64,000 nt of DNA from Ectocarpus siliculosus (Eukaryota > Sar > Phaeophyceae > Ectocarpales > Ectocarpaceae). Below are positions 38,501 through 50,600 of the stretch, piece by piece (position 1 is the first letter of the stretch; each line of letters opens with the position of its first letter). Location: positions 684,512 to 748,511 of the forward strand of contig FN649744.1 of NCBI GenBank assembly GCA_000310025.1. Reading direction: 5' to 3'. The position numbers were made by a program, and so were the translations under genes. The notes beneath the pieces were generated by a model. That model saw only the letters and a list, made by a program, of their open reading frames with translations, was not told the DNA's origin and ran no database searches.

Positions 38501-41500
38501 TCGGTTTTTGATGTTTGCGTCGGGCTCTCACAGGGATCGGAGGCACGCAGTGTATGCAGAGGATGCTCGCGGGCAGAAGCAGATGCAGCGACAGGTGAGA
38601 AGTCGCTTGGAGTGGGGACATTTGCAGCCGTTATTTACTTGATGCATAGGGTTAGGATAATATTTTTATTCGTATATTAGATGGGGGTGCTTGACGTTGA
38701 AGATGTGTCTCTTACAGCAGATAGATTTTTGATTCAAAGGCTGGTTATAGTGATGCAGAACGAGGTTAACGTCGATGGGCTCAGTTTCTCATCGCGTTGT
38801 CTTTGTTCTACCCACAGCACAGTATTCGATCTTCACCTCCCTAACTGTAGAGCTCCAATCTGGGCGTCGCACTAAGTGCGTCCTCGGCTGTGCCTGCTCC
38901 ATTTTTTTTCTCGGGAATGGTCCAGCATTTCCTTCCATCAGCGCATGCAAAGGTACCAAATGCGGAAGATGACTCACACTCGCGGGGATTCAACCTCAGA
39001 CCTAGCTGTCGGCATTTTTCAATGTTTTCCACCACCTGGGCGAGCGAGACTATGTACCTCAAATCTGTACCCTCGTTTGCCTATGAGTCTTCCCTGGTGC
39101 ACACAAGTAGTGTTTTATGCAGCATTCGACAGCGTTTGTTGCCCGCAAGCTTGAGACTCGCCCCTCCATGCCTCCGTTCGTAAGCAGAAGATGCCAGGTG
39201 GTTCTACTCCTAACGACTCCCTTCTCGTGCCTCTTGCTGTCTACCGGCTCGTTGTTTCTTGTTGCGGACCACCACTGTGACTGTGACGTCACTGATCGGA
39301 CTAACTGGACCGCGGAAAAGAAAGGCCCACTTGGAAGAGGAAAATGCTGCCCTTAAGTTACGCTTAGAAGGGCTGAGGAGGGCTATCCACGAGCTGGAAC
39401 ACCAGGCCAACACGCTGCGGGACGACGCGAGAATACGGTGAGACATGCTCCTGAAGTACTAGAGTAGTGCAAGAGGTCCCACGACGAAGCTTGCCAGCTG
39501 AATGTCCACCCAGGCCATGAATGATGCCCCGACAGTGTTGTGAAACAGTTTCTCCTTATGGGCAATCAGCCTCAACAGCCCAAGGAAGAGTAACCTGACG
39601 TCACTATCAACACCTGCTCTTATCGCTGGTCTCAATCGTTCGTGTGAGCAGCGAAGAAGAGTTTTCGCGGCTCAAGAAGAAACTCGCTGCCACTCCTTCG
39701 TCAGTGGCCGGAGGAAAGTGCTCTTGCTGTGCCAGCACTCACCATGGACGCCAGAAGGCCGCTGGAGAAAACGGGCCAAGCGCCCTCAAGAAACGGGCCC
39801 TTGCTGCGGAGGTGACTACCGTACTAAACAAGACAAGACACAATACTAATCATAATCTACCCTACTGGGACACCAGGAATACAGCGGCAACGCACCGCCA
39901 CTCGAGAGATAAGCCGGTAGTAGCAAGTTGGCTCAATTTTTTTGTTCAATTTTTTCGAGATTGACCACAGATTGTGATGTCTACGGCAACCCCTTCTCGA
40001 AACCGTATTTTTTTAAACGCTTCTGGTGCATCACAGACGGACTGAAAACGCGAGCGTGTAACGATCGGCCATGGAGTGGTATTGGACAGTGCGTGTTGCC
40101 GTTCGGTGCGCCATGCTCGGGAATGATAGCACATATCACATCTCTGCTGTTGGGTTTTTGGCAGCTTGGGGTTTGAACTCTTTTGGGATAGGACGAATGA
40201 CGGATCCGGGTCGATTCTACATAGGTTGCAAAGTGCAGTTCAACTTCTTGATGATCGAGCCAACGATTTGAACGTGTGATGTGATCCGAATCTCGCAAGG
40301 GGCGGACCGAAACTCTGGAGAGGTGCCTCAGGGAAAGCAAGGCGAAAGAACAGAGGAGCAGGGAGATCGTGGCATCTCTCAAGCACAGCTACAGGTACAT
40401 CGACAACGAAATAGAGTTCGGGCATGTTTTCGGTGCAGATCGCGTGGTACAAAAATATTTCGCAGACAAATATAAGATGGTGCCGGTATATCTTATCCGG
40501 AATGCGCGCGCAAGTCCACTACAGTACCAGACCAGACATATATTTGCCACCAACACAGAAACCATAGTGGCGGACCAAGCCGTGATGTGCCGTGAGTGTG
40601 CCTGTACCCCTACCCTCACCTCATCGCTACTCGGACCTACTGTCCTTTTTCTATCCTCTCGTGTTAACAGTGCTGCGCAGGCAAAAGCAGTCAGCCTAGA
40701 AGCTGAGTTAGAATCGACAAGGAACTCTCTTTCGGAGGCGAGGCAAGAGATCGTGGAGAGCCGGAGGGGTGCCAAGGTGTGCCGTGCCGCGTCTTGAGTG
40801 TTGCTTCAGGGTGGATGTCGGGTCTGTAGTCTGATGGTGTGAAGGGATGGAGACAGCTGTTGCCCTAGGTAAGGAGCCGGATACCACGGTCTGGTTTACT
40901 CTGTACAGGGGTGCGTGATGGCCACGCTTGACTGTTGATCGCACTATACTGCTGTATGCATAGGAGGTAAGCTTCTGCACTACCGGGGACGCACACGTGG
41001 TGGCGAACCTGCTGTCTGCTTGCTTCTCAGGGATACGGGCCAGTCCATCAGGTAGTCAGGCAGTCAGGCAGTCTTTCTGTGTTTTTAGTTGCGACATTCG
41101 ACCCCAGCATCTTGACTCTGACGTTTTTTTTGTTCTTGGCTGACCGACGTTTGCTGTTCAGGGGCGCCTGAAGGAAACCCGAAAGCAACGTCGCCAGCAA
41201 GGGGAGAAAGAGAGAGAGGCAGAAACCGCTCGAGCGCAGGCGGCAGATCTAGCGGGCAAGCTCAGGAAGGTGCTGCAATCAGCTTCTGCATGCTGTAGAA
41301 GTAGCAGCTTGTTGTGTGGTAATGTGGCTGCGAGCTAGTCATGGCGTTAGGGTGGTATTGGAGAAAGTAGGGCTCCCAGCACGCTTCGAAGCAAGACAAA
41401 CAGGACAGTAGTCTCACTCAGGGGTTCGCTGAGCATGTGTAGCACCCCAGCAATCCGGGTATCCGGTGCGGGCCAATGAGGCCTACTTCTGGAGCTTGCA

Positions 41501-42998
41501 CTGCCTTACGCAGAGGCGATAGGACACCGCACGATTTTATCACGAGGGGTATCATGCCTCACGGCAGCGGTCGCTCCAACTCTGTCCGCAACAAACGCAG
41601 GCGTCGCGAGAGATCGAGAGGGCTCGGCTCGAGGCCGTAAAATTGCGGGAGGAGAAAGCCCGGGTGGAAGGCGAGTCGCAAGATCTGGCCCGTGAAAATC
41701 GCATGCTGCAAGATCGTCTCAGCGACGGCAAGCTCCGGAGCAGGACACGCGAACGTGACCGGTGAGCTTTGGTGCAGGCAGCGGTCCACTTCTCGTGCAG
41801 GCCCTACTCAACACGTGATCGAGCAGTCTCAGTGTTGACGGCGGCATTTCAATGTGCGAGAGGGGTGAATCCCCTCTACCTGATTCAATTTGCAGCACAA
41901 ATGATATCGTTTTCGCTCCCCAAGCCCGCATCGTGCTCCCCTCGCCAGGCTCGCAAACGAGAGAAAATGCGTGCGTAGCGCAGCGTGCTACGACGCGTTT
42001 CGTCCTGTGGATCGACAACAGTGCCGGAAGCTTCTTTCCTTTGCCGTTCGACGTATCAAAGTAGAACGCTACAAATAAAGGAAGCCGCTGCCCCCCCATC
42101 CCCCCCCCTCCCCCCCTGTCCTCGCTGTTACATTTCCCCGCACGGATAGCTGGATCCTGGCAGAGCTTCGGTCTCATTCTCAATCAAGGTCTCCGAGCCG
42201 CCGACGAGCCGAAGGACAAGACTCCCGCCGCGACCCACCGCCGACCGCATCACGCCCTGCTGCTCGGCAGCGCTCCTTGACGAGAGAAGACTTCCGGGCG
42301 CGGAACGACGGCGTGCGCCGAAGACATCTGGGGGTACAAGACGCTTCGTTCGACTCCGCGTCGGATTCCGAACCATCCGTGCGTTGCCGTTCTCTTTCAC
42401 CTCCCCCCAACCCCGGGTTGGGCGAAGGGCGCGCGGAGGGCGCAGGGGGGCGGTGGCTACCACCGAGAGATAGCCGTCGCGTCCCCTGTGTACAGGGCCG
42501 GGTTGGTGGGTCTCCCGGTGGCTGGGGCGGGACGGGGCGGGGGCTGTCGACAAGATCAGCTGACGGCGCGGAGGGCCCGCCGGGTGACGCGGCGGTTTTG
42601 CGGGGTAGTAGTACCCTATCGGGAGGTAGCGCCAACGGTACCATGAAAGCGAGGTGAGGCACAGAGTTGCAACACCGGTGCGGAGGCAGCAGCAGTAGGA
42701 GGTCTTGGGAGCAGCAAAGCGATCGGTATGAGGTACTCGAGGTCCAGGCAAAGGTCCCACTTGCATGCAGCATCCTTTGCCTCTTGCGTCCTACCCCCAT
42801 TTCCCCCCAGGTGTATCAAACCGATAAACTCAGGTGTGTAGCATGCTGTCTGTGACTATACAAAACCGTTCTCCGTGCTGCCGCTTGCATTCGATGTTGG
42901 CTGTTGACATGTTGGACAGGTACGAGCGGTTACAGGCCATGTACAGGAGAGTCAACCGAAGAGAAGCTGGCGCTAGAGGAAGATCGGGTGTGGCATGA
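35505..42998 (+). CDS. Long coiled-coil protein, 14 exons, 830 residues, family unknown (centrosome/basal-body type architecture)
   Basis: Exons: 35505-35602, 36401-36561, 36778-36894, 37194-37579, 37941-38323, 38534-38594, 39325-39437, 39652-39811, 40300-40394, 40671-40776, 41162-41269, 41601-41761, 42189-42653, 42920-42998. They total 2493 nt (830 codons plus stop) and every phase agrees, a strong argument for the model. The weakest junction is the acceptor before 39325, which lacks a clear pyrimidine tract. Architecture: an acidic N-terminus (SEEGEEDSFIVELLNATERH), a Gly/Arg-rich low-complexity segment, an acidic and Arg/Ser-rich stretch (exon 37941-38323), then about 250 residues of heptad-like coiled coil (HLEEENAALKLRLEGLRRAI, SLEAELESTRNSLSEARQEI, EREAETARAQAADLAGKL). 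A Pro/Ser/Gly-rich linker follows, then a short basic helical tail (YERLQAMYRRVNRREAGARG). This layout is typical of centrosomal and basal-body proteins, but I find no signature that fixes an ortholog. It shares a bidirectional promoter with the TPR gene. Confidence 0.8.
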
Positions 42999-44645
42999 CG
43001 GCTGAACACGTTGGCGTCCGCCCCGCAGGCGCTGAAGAGAGAGAGGGCGCCCCCGTGGTTGTTACTGTCAATGTTTTAAGGGTGGTGTGATAAAACTGCT
43101 GTGGATATGTTTAGGCGAACATGGAGTATTGCCTGCCTCGGAATGATGCGTGTGGGCAGCACGCGATCGGATTTTACTTCAAGTTTGTGTTGCCGTCTCA
43201 TTTTTTATCTAGGCCGCATCAGTTGTTTTGTTACTCTTGTAATTTTGCCCGTATTTATCGGCGTGAGCCGGATTTGTTCGCTGATTCCACAACCTACAAG
43301 CGGTGTGCTGCGTGTTGCGTCTTTTATTTTGTCTTGGACCATGTGTTACAGAGTTGCGTGTTTTGTAGTGAAATTCAACAACGAACCCCTATTGTAGAGG
43401 AGGGGCTTGAATTACTATTCCTCGTCTGGCTCGACACGGCCTCTCGGCGGCAAACGATGTCCCAAGGCATGCGCTGCTGCTCATTCTCGACGGAGCTGTG
43501 CACGGGGCAACTACTTGCTGCTGGTGGGTTGGTCGGTTTGCTGCAAATGAATCTGAGGACCCCGAAGGGAATCGAAAACCATGTATGTATTGCCGACGTT
43601 GCCAACAGAACAGCAGTATGGTGTCTCTCTGACCAAGCGTAGCTGAAGCTTTCTAGATCAGTACGCCATAAAATTGTATGCCATAGAAACGTGGCGTAGG
43701 AACGCGGGGTGGAGGAAGAACGCGTCGACGCTAACGTACGCATTTGGTAGGCATGCAAAACGCATCCGTCGGACTAGTTGGATGTCGTCACCCCACAGCA
43801 CCGGGGTTTTGGGCACAGGGAAGAGCAGCGTTACTTTCGAGCATACTACAACAAGCCCAAGCGTGCACCACAACAAATAAAAAAAAAATCGTCTGATCGT
43901 GCGATTCCTGGTGTTGCATCCGAGTATTGTATGGTGCACCGAAACCCCCGTTGGAAGTAGAGCTATGGAGGGTGTGATCGACACAACCAAAGGGTCACCA
44001 CCAAAAAGCGACATCCAGTTACTGCTCATCGGTCGCTTATTGACCGGTCTATGATCACCACCAGAAAACAGACAACAAGGTTAATTCTCAACCCATGCAT
44101 TACCATCACAACCGCACCACCGATGGCAGGTCTATGGCAGGTCTATGGCAGATCGCGCACAGCTTTCTTTCGCCTCGACCACCACGACCATCACACATGC
44201 GTCTATCCCTCGACATCTGTTATATAGTGAACGCCTCAAGGATAGACAAGGGGCAGAATGGACTAGTCTTGACTAGAGTTATTTTTTACCACTGTACGGT
44301 AAGACACACAAACAAGCACTCCGCATCCCCGTTTGAAGACGACATGCGATAATACACAAGAAGGGAAGCACACAGGGGAAGCGCGACCAACAAAACATGC
44401 CACATGGGAGAACGGTCTTGTAGGGACACGATTTTCCTTCAGAGACTGCACGATGGCCATCACGTGGGCTAGCTTAGTGCAGTGGGGTAGTCATCACCTA
44501 CGTTTCCGAGACGTAGGTCAAGGCAGCAGGTCCTCGAGCACACGTCACAAAAGCAGCAAAACAAACGGCGCCTCAATAACTCAACCTCTCTTTCGACACA
44601 CCCCACTCGGGTCTCACGCAGCCAGTCACAATCGATCTGATCCCA
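42999..44645. other. Convergent intergenic region, coiled-coil gene / POLRMT
   Basis: This 1.65-kb AT-richer stretch lies between two stop codons on opposite strands. The longest open frame (43121-43642, +) encodes a Cys/Phe-rich sequence without family features or splice signals and is probably chance. A short GGTCTATGGCA duplication near 44129-44152 is the only repeat noted. Confidence 0.6.
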
Positions 44646-47600
44646 TCAATTGAAGAAGTACTTGCTATCCTTGACACTGTCCAACACCAAAGTCCCTCTC
44701 TCAGGGATGGGGGGAAAGTCTATCGTCGGGTATCGCATCCGCAGCGAATCGTGGAGGTCCTCAAGAATAGGTCCGGAGTAGAGGTCCACAAAGCACTGCC
44801 AAGACAGGGAGCACAGATCGGCGTTGGGAGATTCGGGCATCGCAGGTCACGGACCGGGGACAGCAAGAGACATTTGCGCGGCAAGGCGAGGATATGCACT
44901 TTGAAACTGCCCATCTAACAGAGACAAGGAGGGCGAGTGCTTAGAAAATAGTGCCTAAAGCCTCTTTCATTTCGGGACAAACACAATCCTTACCAGCGAA
45001 AGGGAGGCACGTTTGTTTTTCTGTCAACTGCACAACCCCATACACACACAGCCGTCCAACAAACACGGCACCTGTCGCAGCTTGTCGTTCATGACATCGA
45101 CGTTCCCCGCGTGCACCCAGTAGCTATCGTGCACGGCCGCGAAGGGCACCCCGACCTTGTCCATCTCGATAGCCGTCATCATCATGTGGGTCGAGTCCAG
45201 GGAGTGGACGAAATTTGGTGGGAAAGCGGTCGTCTGCCTTTTGACGGCAACCGGGAGTTTGTCGCTGTCCTCTCGGATGTGAACGCCCTGTAGCAGCGTT
45301 TGCACCTGGCGCGTGTGTACAGGAGGAACCAACGTGAAATCACCACAATGATTTAGAGGCGGGCGGGAGAGAATTAACATTTCTTTTTTGGGAATCTCAG
45401 TTTCCTGTTGCACCCTTCCGTTGACTTGTGTCAATTACCTAACGGCTGCAGCCTCTGTACTGCCGGCAGCTGTGTAGCATACAACGCTGGACGTCCCGCG
45501 TTAATATACCGCCGTCCCGTCCCATATGTATTGCCCTGTCTCATCCATACCTGATAGGTGTCGGTCCGTCGGTAGGGCTGCAGCACGGGCAGGCCGAGGG
45601 GAGTGATCCACGACATCGGCTGATCCTCCTTGGCTACCAGCTGCGACACGGCCTTCAACCAATCCATCGTATTCCTGTACGTCGTGTTCAAAACAAACAT
45701 CCAGGGCGATGAGAGTAGAGACGAAGCATTGCACGGGATTGTGGAACAGGCGTCTATGACATTGCGACACACACCACAGGGCACAGGCCACCAACACCGC
45801 AGAGCACACGGCCAATCTCACTGACGTGCATGATAGTGGTGAAATACTTTGCTCCAATGGAGTTCTGTCCAGTACACCCGCCCCGCTTGAGGAGATCAGT
45901 AATACTTCAGAGTACATGTGGATCTTACTGACGAAAATACTATTATAGCCTTCGGCATCGTTGTGACCACCGAACGCACTTCGATGTAACTCTTCGGTGG
46001 CTTGACCATGCCTGCCCCCCTGCACCAGAAAGCACGAAAACACCACAATACAGCAACGTACGTGCTTCAAAGCATCAGCAGGATTCGACCGCCTCGAGCC
46101 GGCTCACGACGGGACCTCGAATCGATGTGGCTCAACGTTCATTTGAAGCTTCTTCTGCGACACGAAAAACTCTTACAGCAGGGGGTTAAAAAAAAAACGG
46201 AACGTTTGTTTTGCGTGTGGCCCGGGGCGGGGAAGGGATGAAGATGGACTAACCTAGCCTCCGTGAAGAGCTCCTCGAGGACCGTCATCGTGTGCTTGGC
46301 AACGTAGGCGGACGCCTTGTAGACGTTTTCCTCCACTTCTGCGCTGGGCACCTGCACCATGAAAGGTACACCGGCACAGGAGCGGGCATACAAAAGGAAC
46401 CGAACGAGGAATTGCTGTGAGGCGACATCGAAATCCATCGAATCGAATGCTTGCGCTCCTCTGAGGACGTATTAGATGAGGCAGAGAGAAGCCGGGACAC
46501 GAAACAATACTGGGCACATGAACACACATCGAAAAGTTTAAAGGATACGGATATAGGTGCACAACTGCAAGAGGAAGAGGACCGCATCAACAATAACGCT
46601 CAAGTCCCAAACTATCGCAGTGGAACAATGGATAGGGGAGCAGCGGGACGCTGAACTGTGTGTCTCTGCATGGACCCTCTCTGCACTTTTGAGACGGCAC
46701 GTAGGTGCAAGCAGCACACCGCGTCATTCCTGACGTTTTGACTCTTTGGATCTCTCTCCCACTTACCCCGCTCTCGTCCGTGTGTCCAATCATCTTGTCT
46801 CCCAGAACGTTCTGTATCTGTGCTCGAGCCCCCACGAATGTCACCCCGTACACACTCGTCATCACCGTCTGCTTCACCACCTGTTGAGGCAAGGACAGGA
46901 CAGCATGGGACAAAGGACAACAGGAGGCGTTGTAAAGCAAACACACCATCAGGTAACGACCGCCTCACCACCATCATCACCACACACCATTTTTTCTGCC
47001 TACAGTATACGGCATCACTCCTCAACGATAAGAACGACAGACACACAGAGCAGCCCGCAGTACATAAGTAGCAGCAAAGCAAGGTCGGGATGAACGTGAC
47101 AAGAAGGTGACGAAACATGGGACAACAGCTAGTACCGCAACAAGCTAGCTGACTTGCTTTCTCCCACCTCTTCCAGCACATGAAAAAAACCCAGCAATAA
47201 CGCAGCCAAGACTTGTTGGTCTGAACCTGGGTCTGGCCCCACTCAACCCACCTTTCGGTCTATGAGCCCATCCACCATCTTGGCGATCTCGTGGTTCGCG
47301 AGGTCAACAACCGATGCGCCCTCGGGAGGCACGGTGCTCGCCTCAAGTGCCACCTGTCACCGGAATCGTGAAAAAAATGTCATCATGCCGAGTGCAAGTG
47401 TTCTCGTACGAGGAGCTGCAGTTCAAGGGCGAACTCACCAGGTTTTAACACCATTCTCAATTCAGAGCTCGTGCGGCGATAACGAACGTCAAACGCAGCT
47501 ACTGACCTTCTTCTTGACGACGTCACACACCCCGCTGTACACGTCCTGAGGTTCGGGGGAAGGGGAAAGGTTCACCTGAGCCCCGCCATTCGCATCCAAC

Positions 47601-50600
47601 CCCAACGCCGCGTAGTGCTGCAGCCCGTTGCACGAACCTGAGATAGGACACCAGACCAAAACAAACGGAGCAGCACCAACGAACGAACGAGCGCTTGGTG
47701 TTATTTATGCATGCACTACACAGCACATGAGCCTGCGCGGTGGGTGTGGTATTGGACGTCGATTGCAACGCCGAACAGATGTTGCTTGGTGGGTTGGTCA
47801 CCGTACGTACGTATAGCTGAGACTTGTTCTTGTCTGTTCCGAAAAGCACATTTTTTTGTTTCTGGCCACTGGTCAACAAACACCAAGTCCTGGTCCAAGG
47901 ATAGCACCACTGTCGAGGAGAGCGCGGGAAACGAGCGAGTGACACCACAGCGTTGGACTATTGGCTAAAAACAGGATGCGGAACGAATCTTCTCAACCTG
48001 ATACGATTCCTTACACCTACATAAAACAAAGGTGCGCGGCCTTTTCATTTGCAAACGAAACCACACTAAGTTAAGCGAACTCCTGTCAAAGCTACAACGA
48101 GATGGCGTCAAGCGTCTTCATGAGGCGTATGTTTATCTTGACCTAATAGCCCCCTCCACCGTATCTCGTCTCACCGTCCTGGTGCACGGGCAGTCGCGAG
48201 AGATACCGAGCGGGGTCTGGGCTGTCCAGGGCAGCCGTGAGGTCGGCACACACGGCGAGGCACTGCCAGGGACTGTCCGCGTCCTTCCACCAGCACTCGC
48301 CCTCCAGCGGCCGCAAGGCGCTATCTCGAACCTGTGGTTGTTGCCGTCGTCATCGAGACCACCACCATCACCACCACCGAGACACGACGGGCACGGGTAG
48401 ATGGAGGACGCGCCAACAAGAAAAGGGCAAGAAACTTTAGCCACCGTCGAGTAGATTCAGGGGACATCTTGCTCTCTTGTCTCACCTCTCGCCAGGACTG
48501 TCGTTTTTGCCAATGCGTATGCTTCGACATTCATTCGTGGTAATGACGATTTTCCAACCCTCCTAACGACGAGGGAGAAGCTGCGATTATGTACGTATGC
48601 TGGGATTACCAGTGGCCATTAATTCGGCCGTACACATGCATGCTACATGCTACTAACCTCGTCCATATGCTTCTCCACGAAAGCGACGCGGTCGTCAAAG
48701 GAAACCTTGTCTTCTCCGTACAAGTTCGCCAGATGCACCTGAACGCGGTTGAACCAAGCCCAACACAGGCAAGACAGGCAGGTATAGGCACAAGACCATC
48801 ACAAACAAAGTTACTCAAAAGTAAGGGTAAGACAGAGAAAGGTTTCACGAAATCGCCGACAGGAAGGGGTTCGAAAGAATCACCACAAGCACCACAACAA
48901 CGACCAACACAAAAAGACACCCAGGGGCAAGAGGAAGCAGACCACAATCTCCGAAAAAACAAACAAGCTGATGCATACGCATACATGTAATGCATATGCA
49001 TACATGCTTTGTCTTTCGATGGCTTCCTTCATCTACCTTGAGCCAGTAGAGCCCCTTCTCCCCCAGCGGTTTGGCCTCGTCGAACACCAGGACCCCTCGA
49101 GAAAAGTCCGACCCCAGGATGTTCAGGTTCGGGGGTATGGGGTACGTCCGTCCCCGGAAGTCCATATTGTACGGGAAGTAGATGACGTGGTCGCGGAACT
49201 CCTGTGCGATATCCACCTTCAACAAAAACGACCGCACACAAGAAACAAGCGGGGGTATGGTACAGGTGGTGTTTTCTTGCTCTCGGTCTACAGCCAAAAG
49301 CGGGTGGCGAGCCAAGGTTGCGCTGACGAAAACTCAAGAACAACGGGTTGTGTAGACCCTGGCTACTATCGGAGACAGAGGCCGTTGCCTTGGCAGTATT
49401 ATCCCACTGCCAGGGGAAGGCTATTTCCTCTCGTAGCATGTAAACGAGGAGAAGAGGGTAGAAAGAGAGAGTGGCCAGAGCGAGTAGAGGGAGAGGAGAG
49501 TCGAAGACTCTCCGCTTCCACTTTCGGCAAGTGGCCAGGGACTTCGGAAGATATCAATCTCCGATGGCGCATTTCCTGTCACTCTCCCTGTGACAAGATA
49601 CCCCGAGGGAGCCATATCTTCCTACACTTTGTATGTGCACACATGGTTGGTTATACTCCCGACAGGTGTCCTCCACATCACCCCCCCCTCTATGCGCCAC
49701 AAGTCCATCTATGCTAAAGATGTGCTTTTGGCGGCCATAGACATGAGTGGCTCATGGAGACACATGTATCGGAGTTAACCTACCCGGTACAACATCGTCA
49801 CCTCGGCCTGATTATCGTACAATGCGTGTTAAAAAGCACGGAGTCTTCAGAAGGAGTAGTGATAGATGTGGTCCATACTAGTATAGTATAGAAAAAAAAT
49901 TGGTGGGTACTGGGCTATCATGATGACAGCTAGTGTACTAAAACATTTCGCATGATCATGCTCGCGTAGCATGCTATGCTGTGGGGTTGATGAGGGACAA
50001 ACTTGTAATGAGGTGACCCTCTGGCAAGTTTGTTTATTCATCATACTTGAAAATCTTGATGATAGATAGACTCGAAATGAGGTGACCCTCCGGCGAGTCT
50101 GTCTATTCATCATAAAATAAGATCGTGATGAGGAATAAACTTGTAATGAGGTGACCCTCTGGCAAGTTTATCTATTCATCAAAAATAAGATCTTGGAATA
50201 GCGGTGGTATAATTCAACTCTCCTCGCGAGTGTTTCCCCAAACACTTCAAATAGGTTGTTTCCACTGGATACAACCAACCACCGTGGCTACTGGTCCCTG
50301 TGCTAAATATGTCCGAAGGCTCGGAAAAGATAGACATGGCACTGATAGGAACGATAGAATAAATCAATCGTTTAATTTCCGGGCCCTAGTTCGTTTTCAT
50401 TTGCTAGTACGGCAGGGCAATTGAGTATCACTCTGTGTCGTAGCAGAACGCGACTTGGCTAATGGAACCTCCTTTAGGAGCCTTCTTCGTCGCTTCCTGG
50501 TTTTGTTCGATGGCTCAGAGCCACGTTGCGTAACCAATTTTCGACTTAAAGGTTCTTGAGGAGTAGTTGCCTGTTTTCGTTTTCGTTTCCCTGTTTTACT

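Noticed and set aside
42128-42800. Two long minus-strand open frames (over 200 codons) opposite the coiled-coil gene
   Set aside because: They are shadows of the GC-rich, repeat-poor exon 42189-42653; the plus strand has matching splice phases and the minus frames have no family feature.
42812-42834. Small exon candidate between 42653 and 42920 (bounded by AG and GT)
   Set aside because: Including it shifts the last exon to a different frame; direct joining of 42653 to 42920 keeps phase and gives a helical C-terminus, so it was left out, though alternative splicing is possible.
43121-43642. 173-codon plus-strand open frame after the coiled-coil gene
   Set aside because: Cys/Phe-rich, no motif, no splice signals that link it to anything, overlapped by an equally long frame on the other strand; most likely chance in a 3' UTR/intergenic stretch.
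49987-50181. Hammerhead or other known self-cleaving ribozyme in the hairpin repeats
   Set aside because: Neither strand shows the hammerhead core (CUGANGA with GAAA) in the right arrangement, nor the twister or HDV cores that I can recognise.
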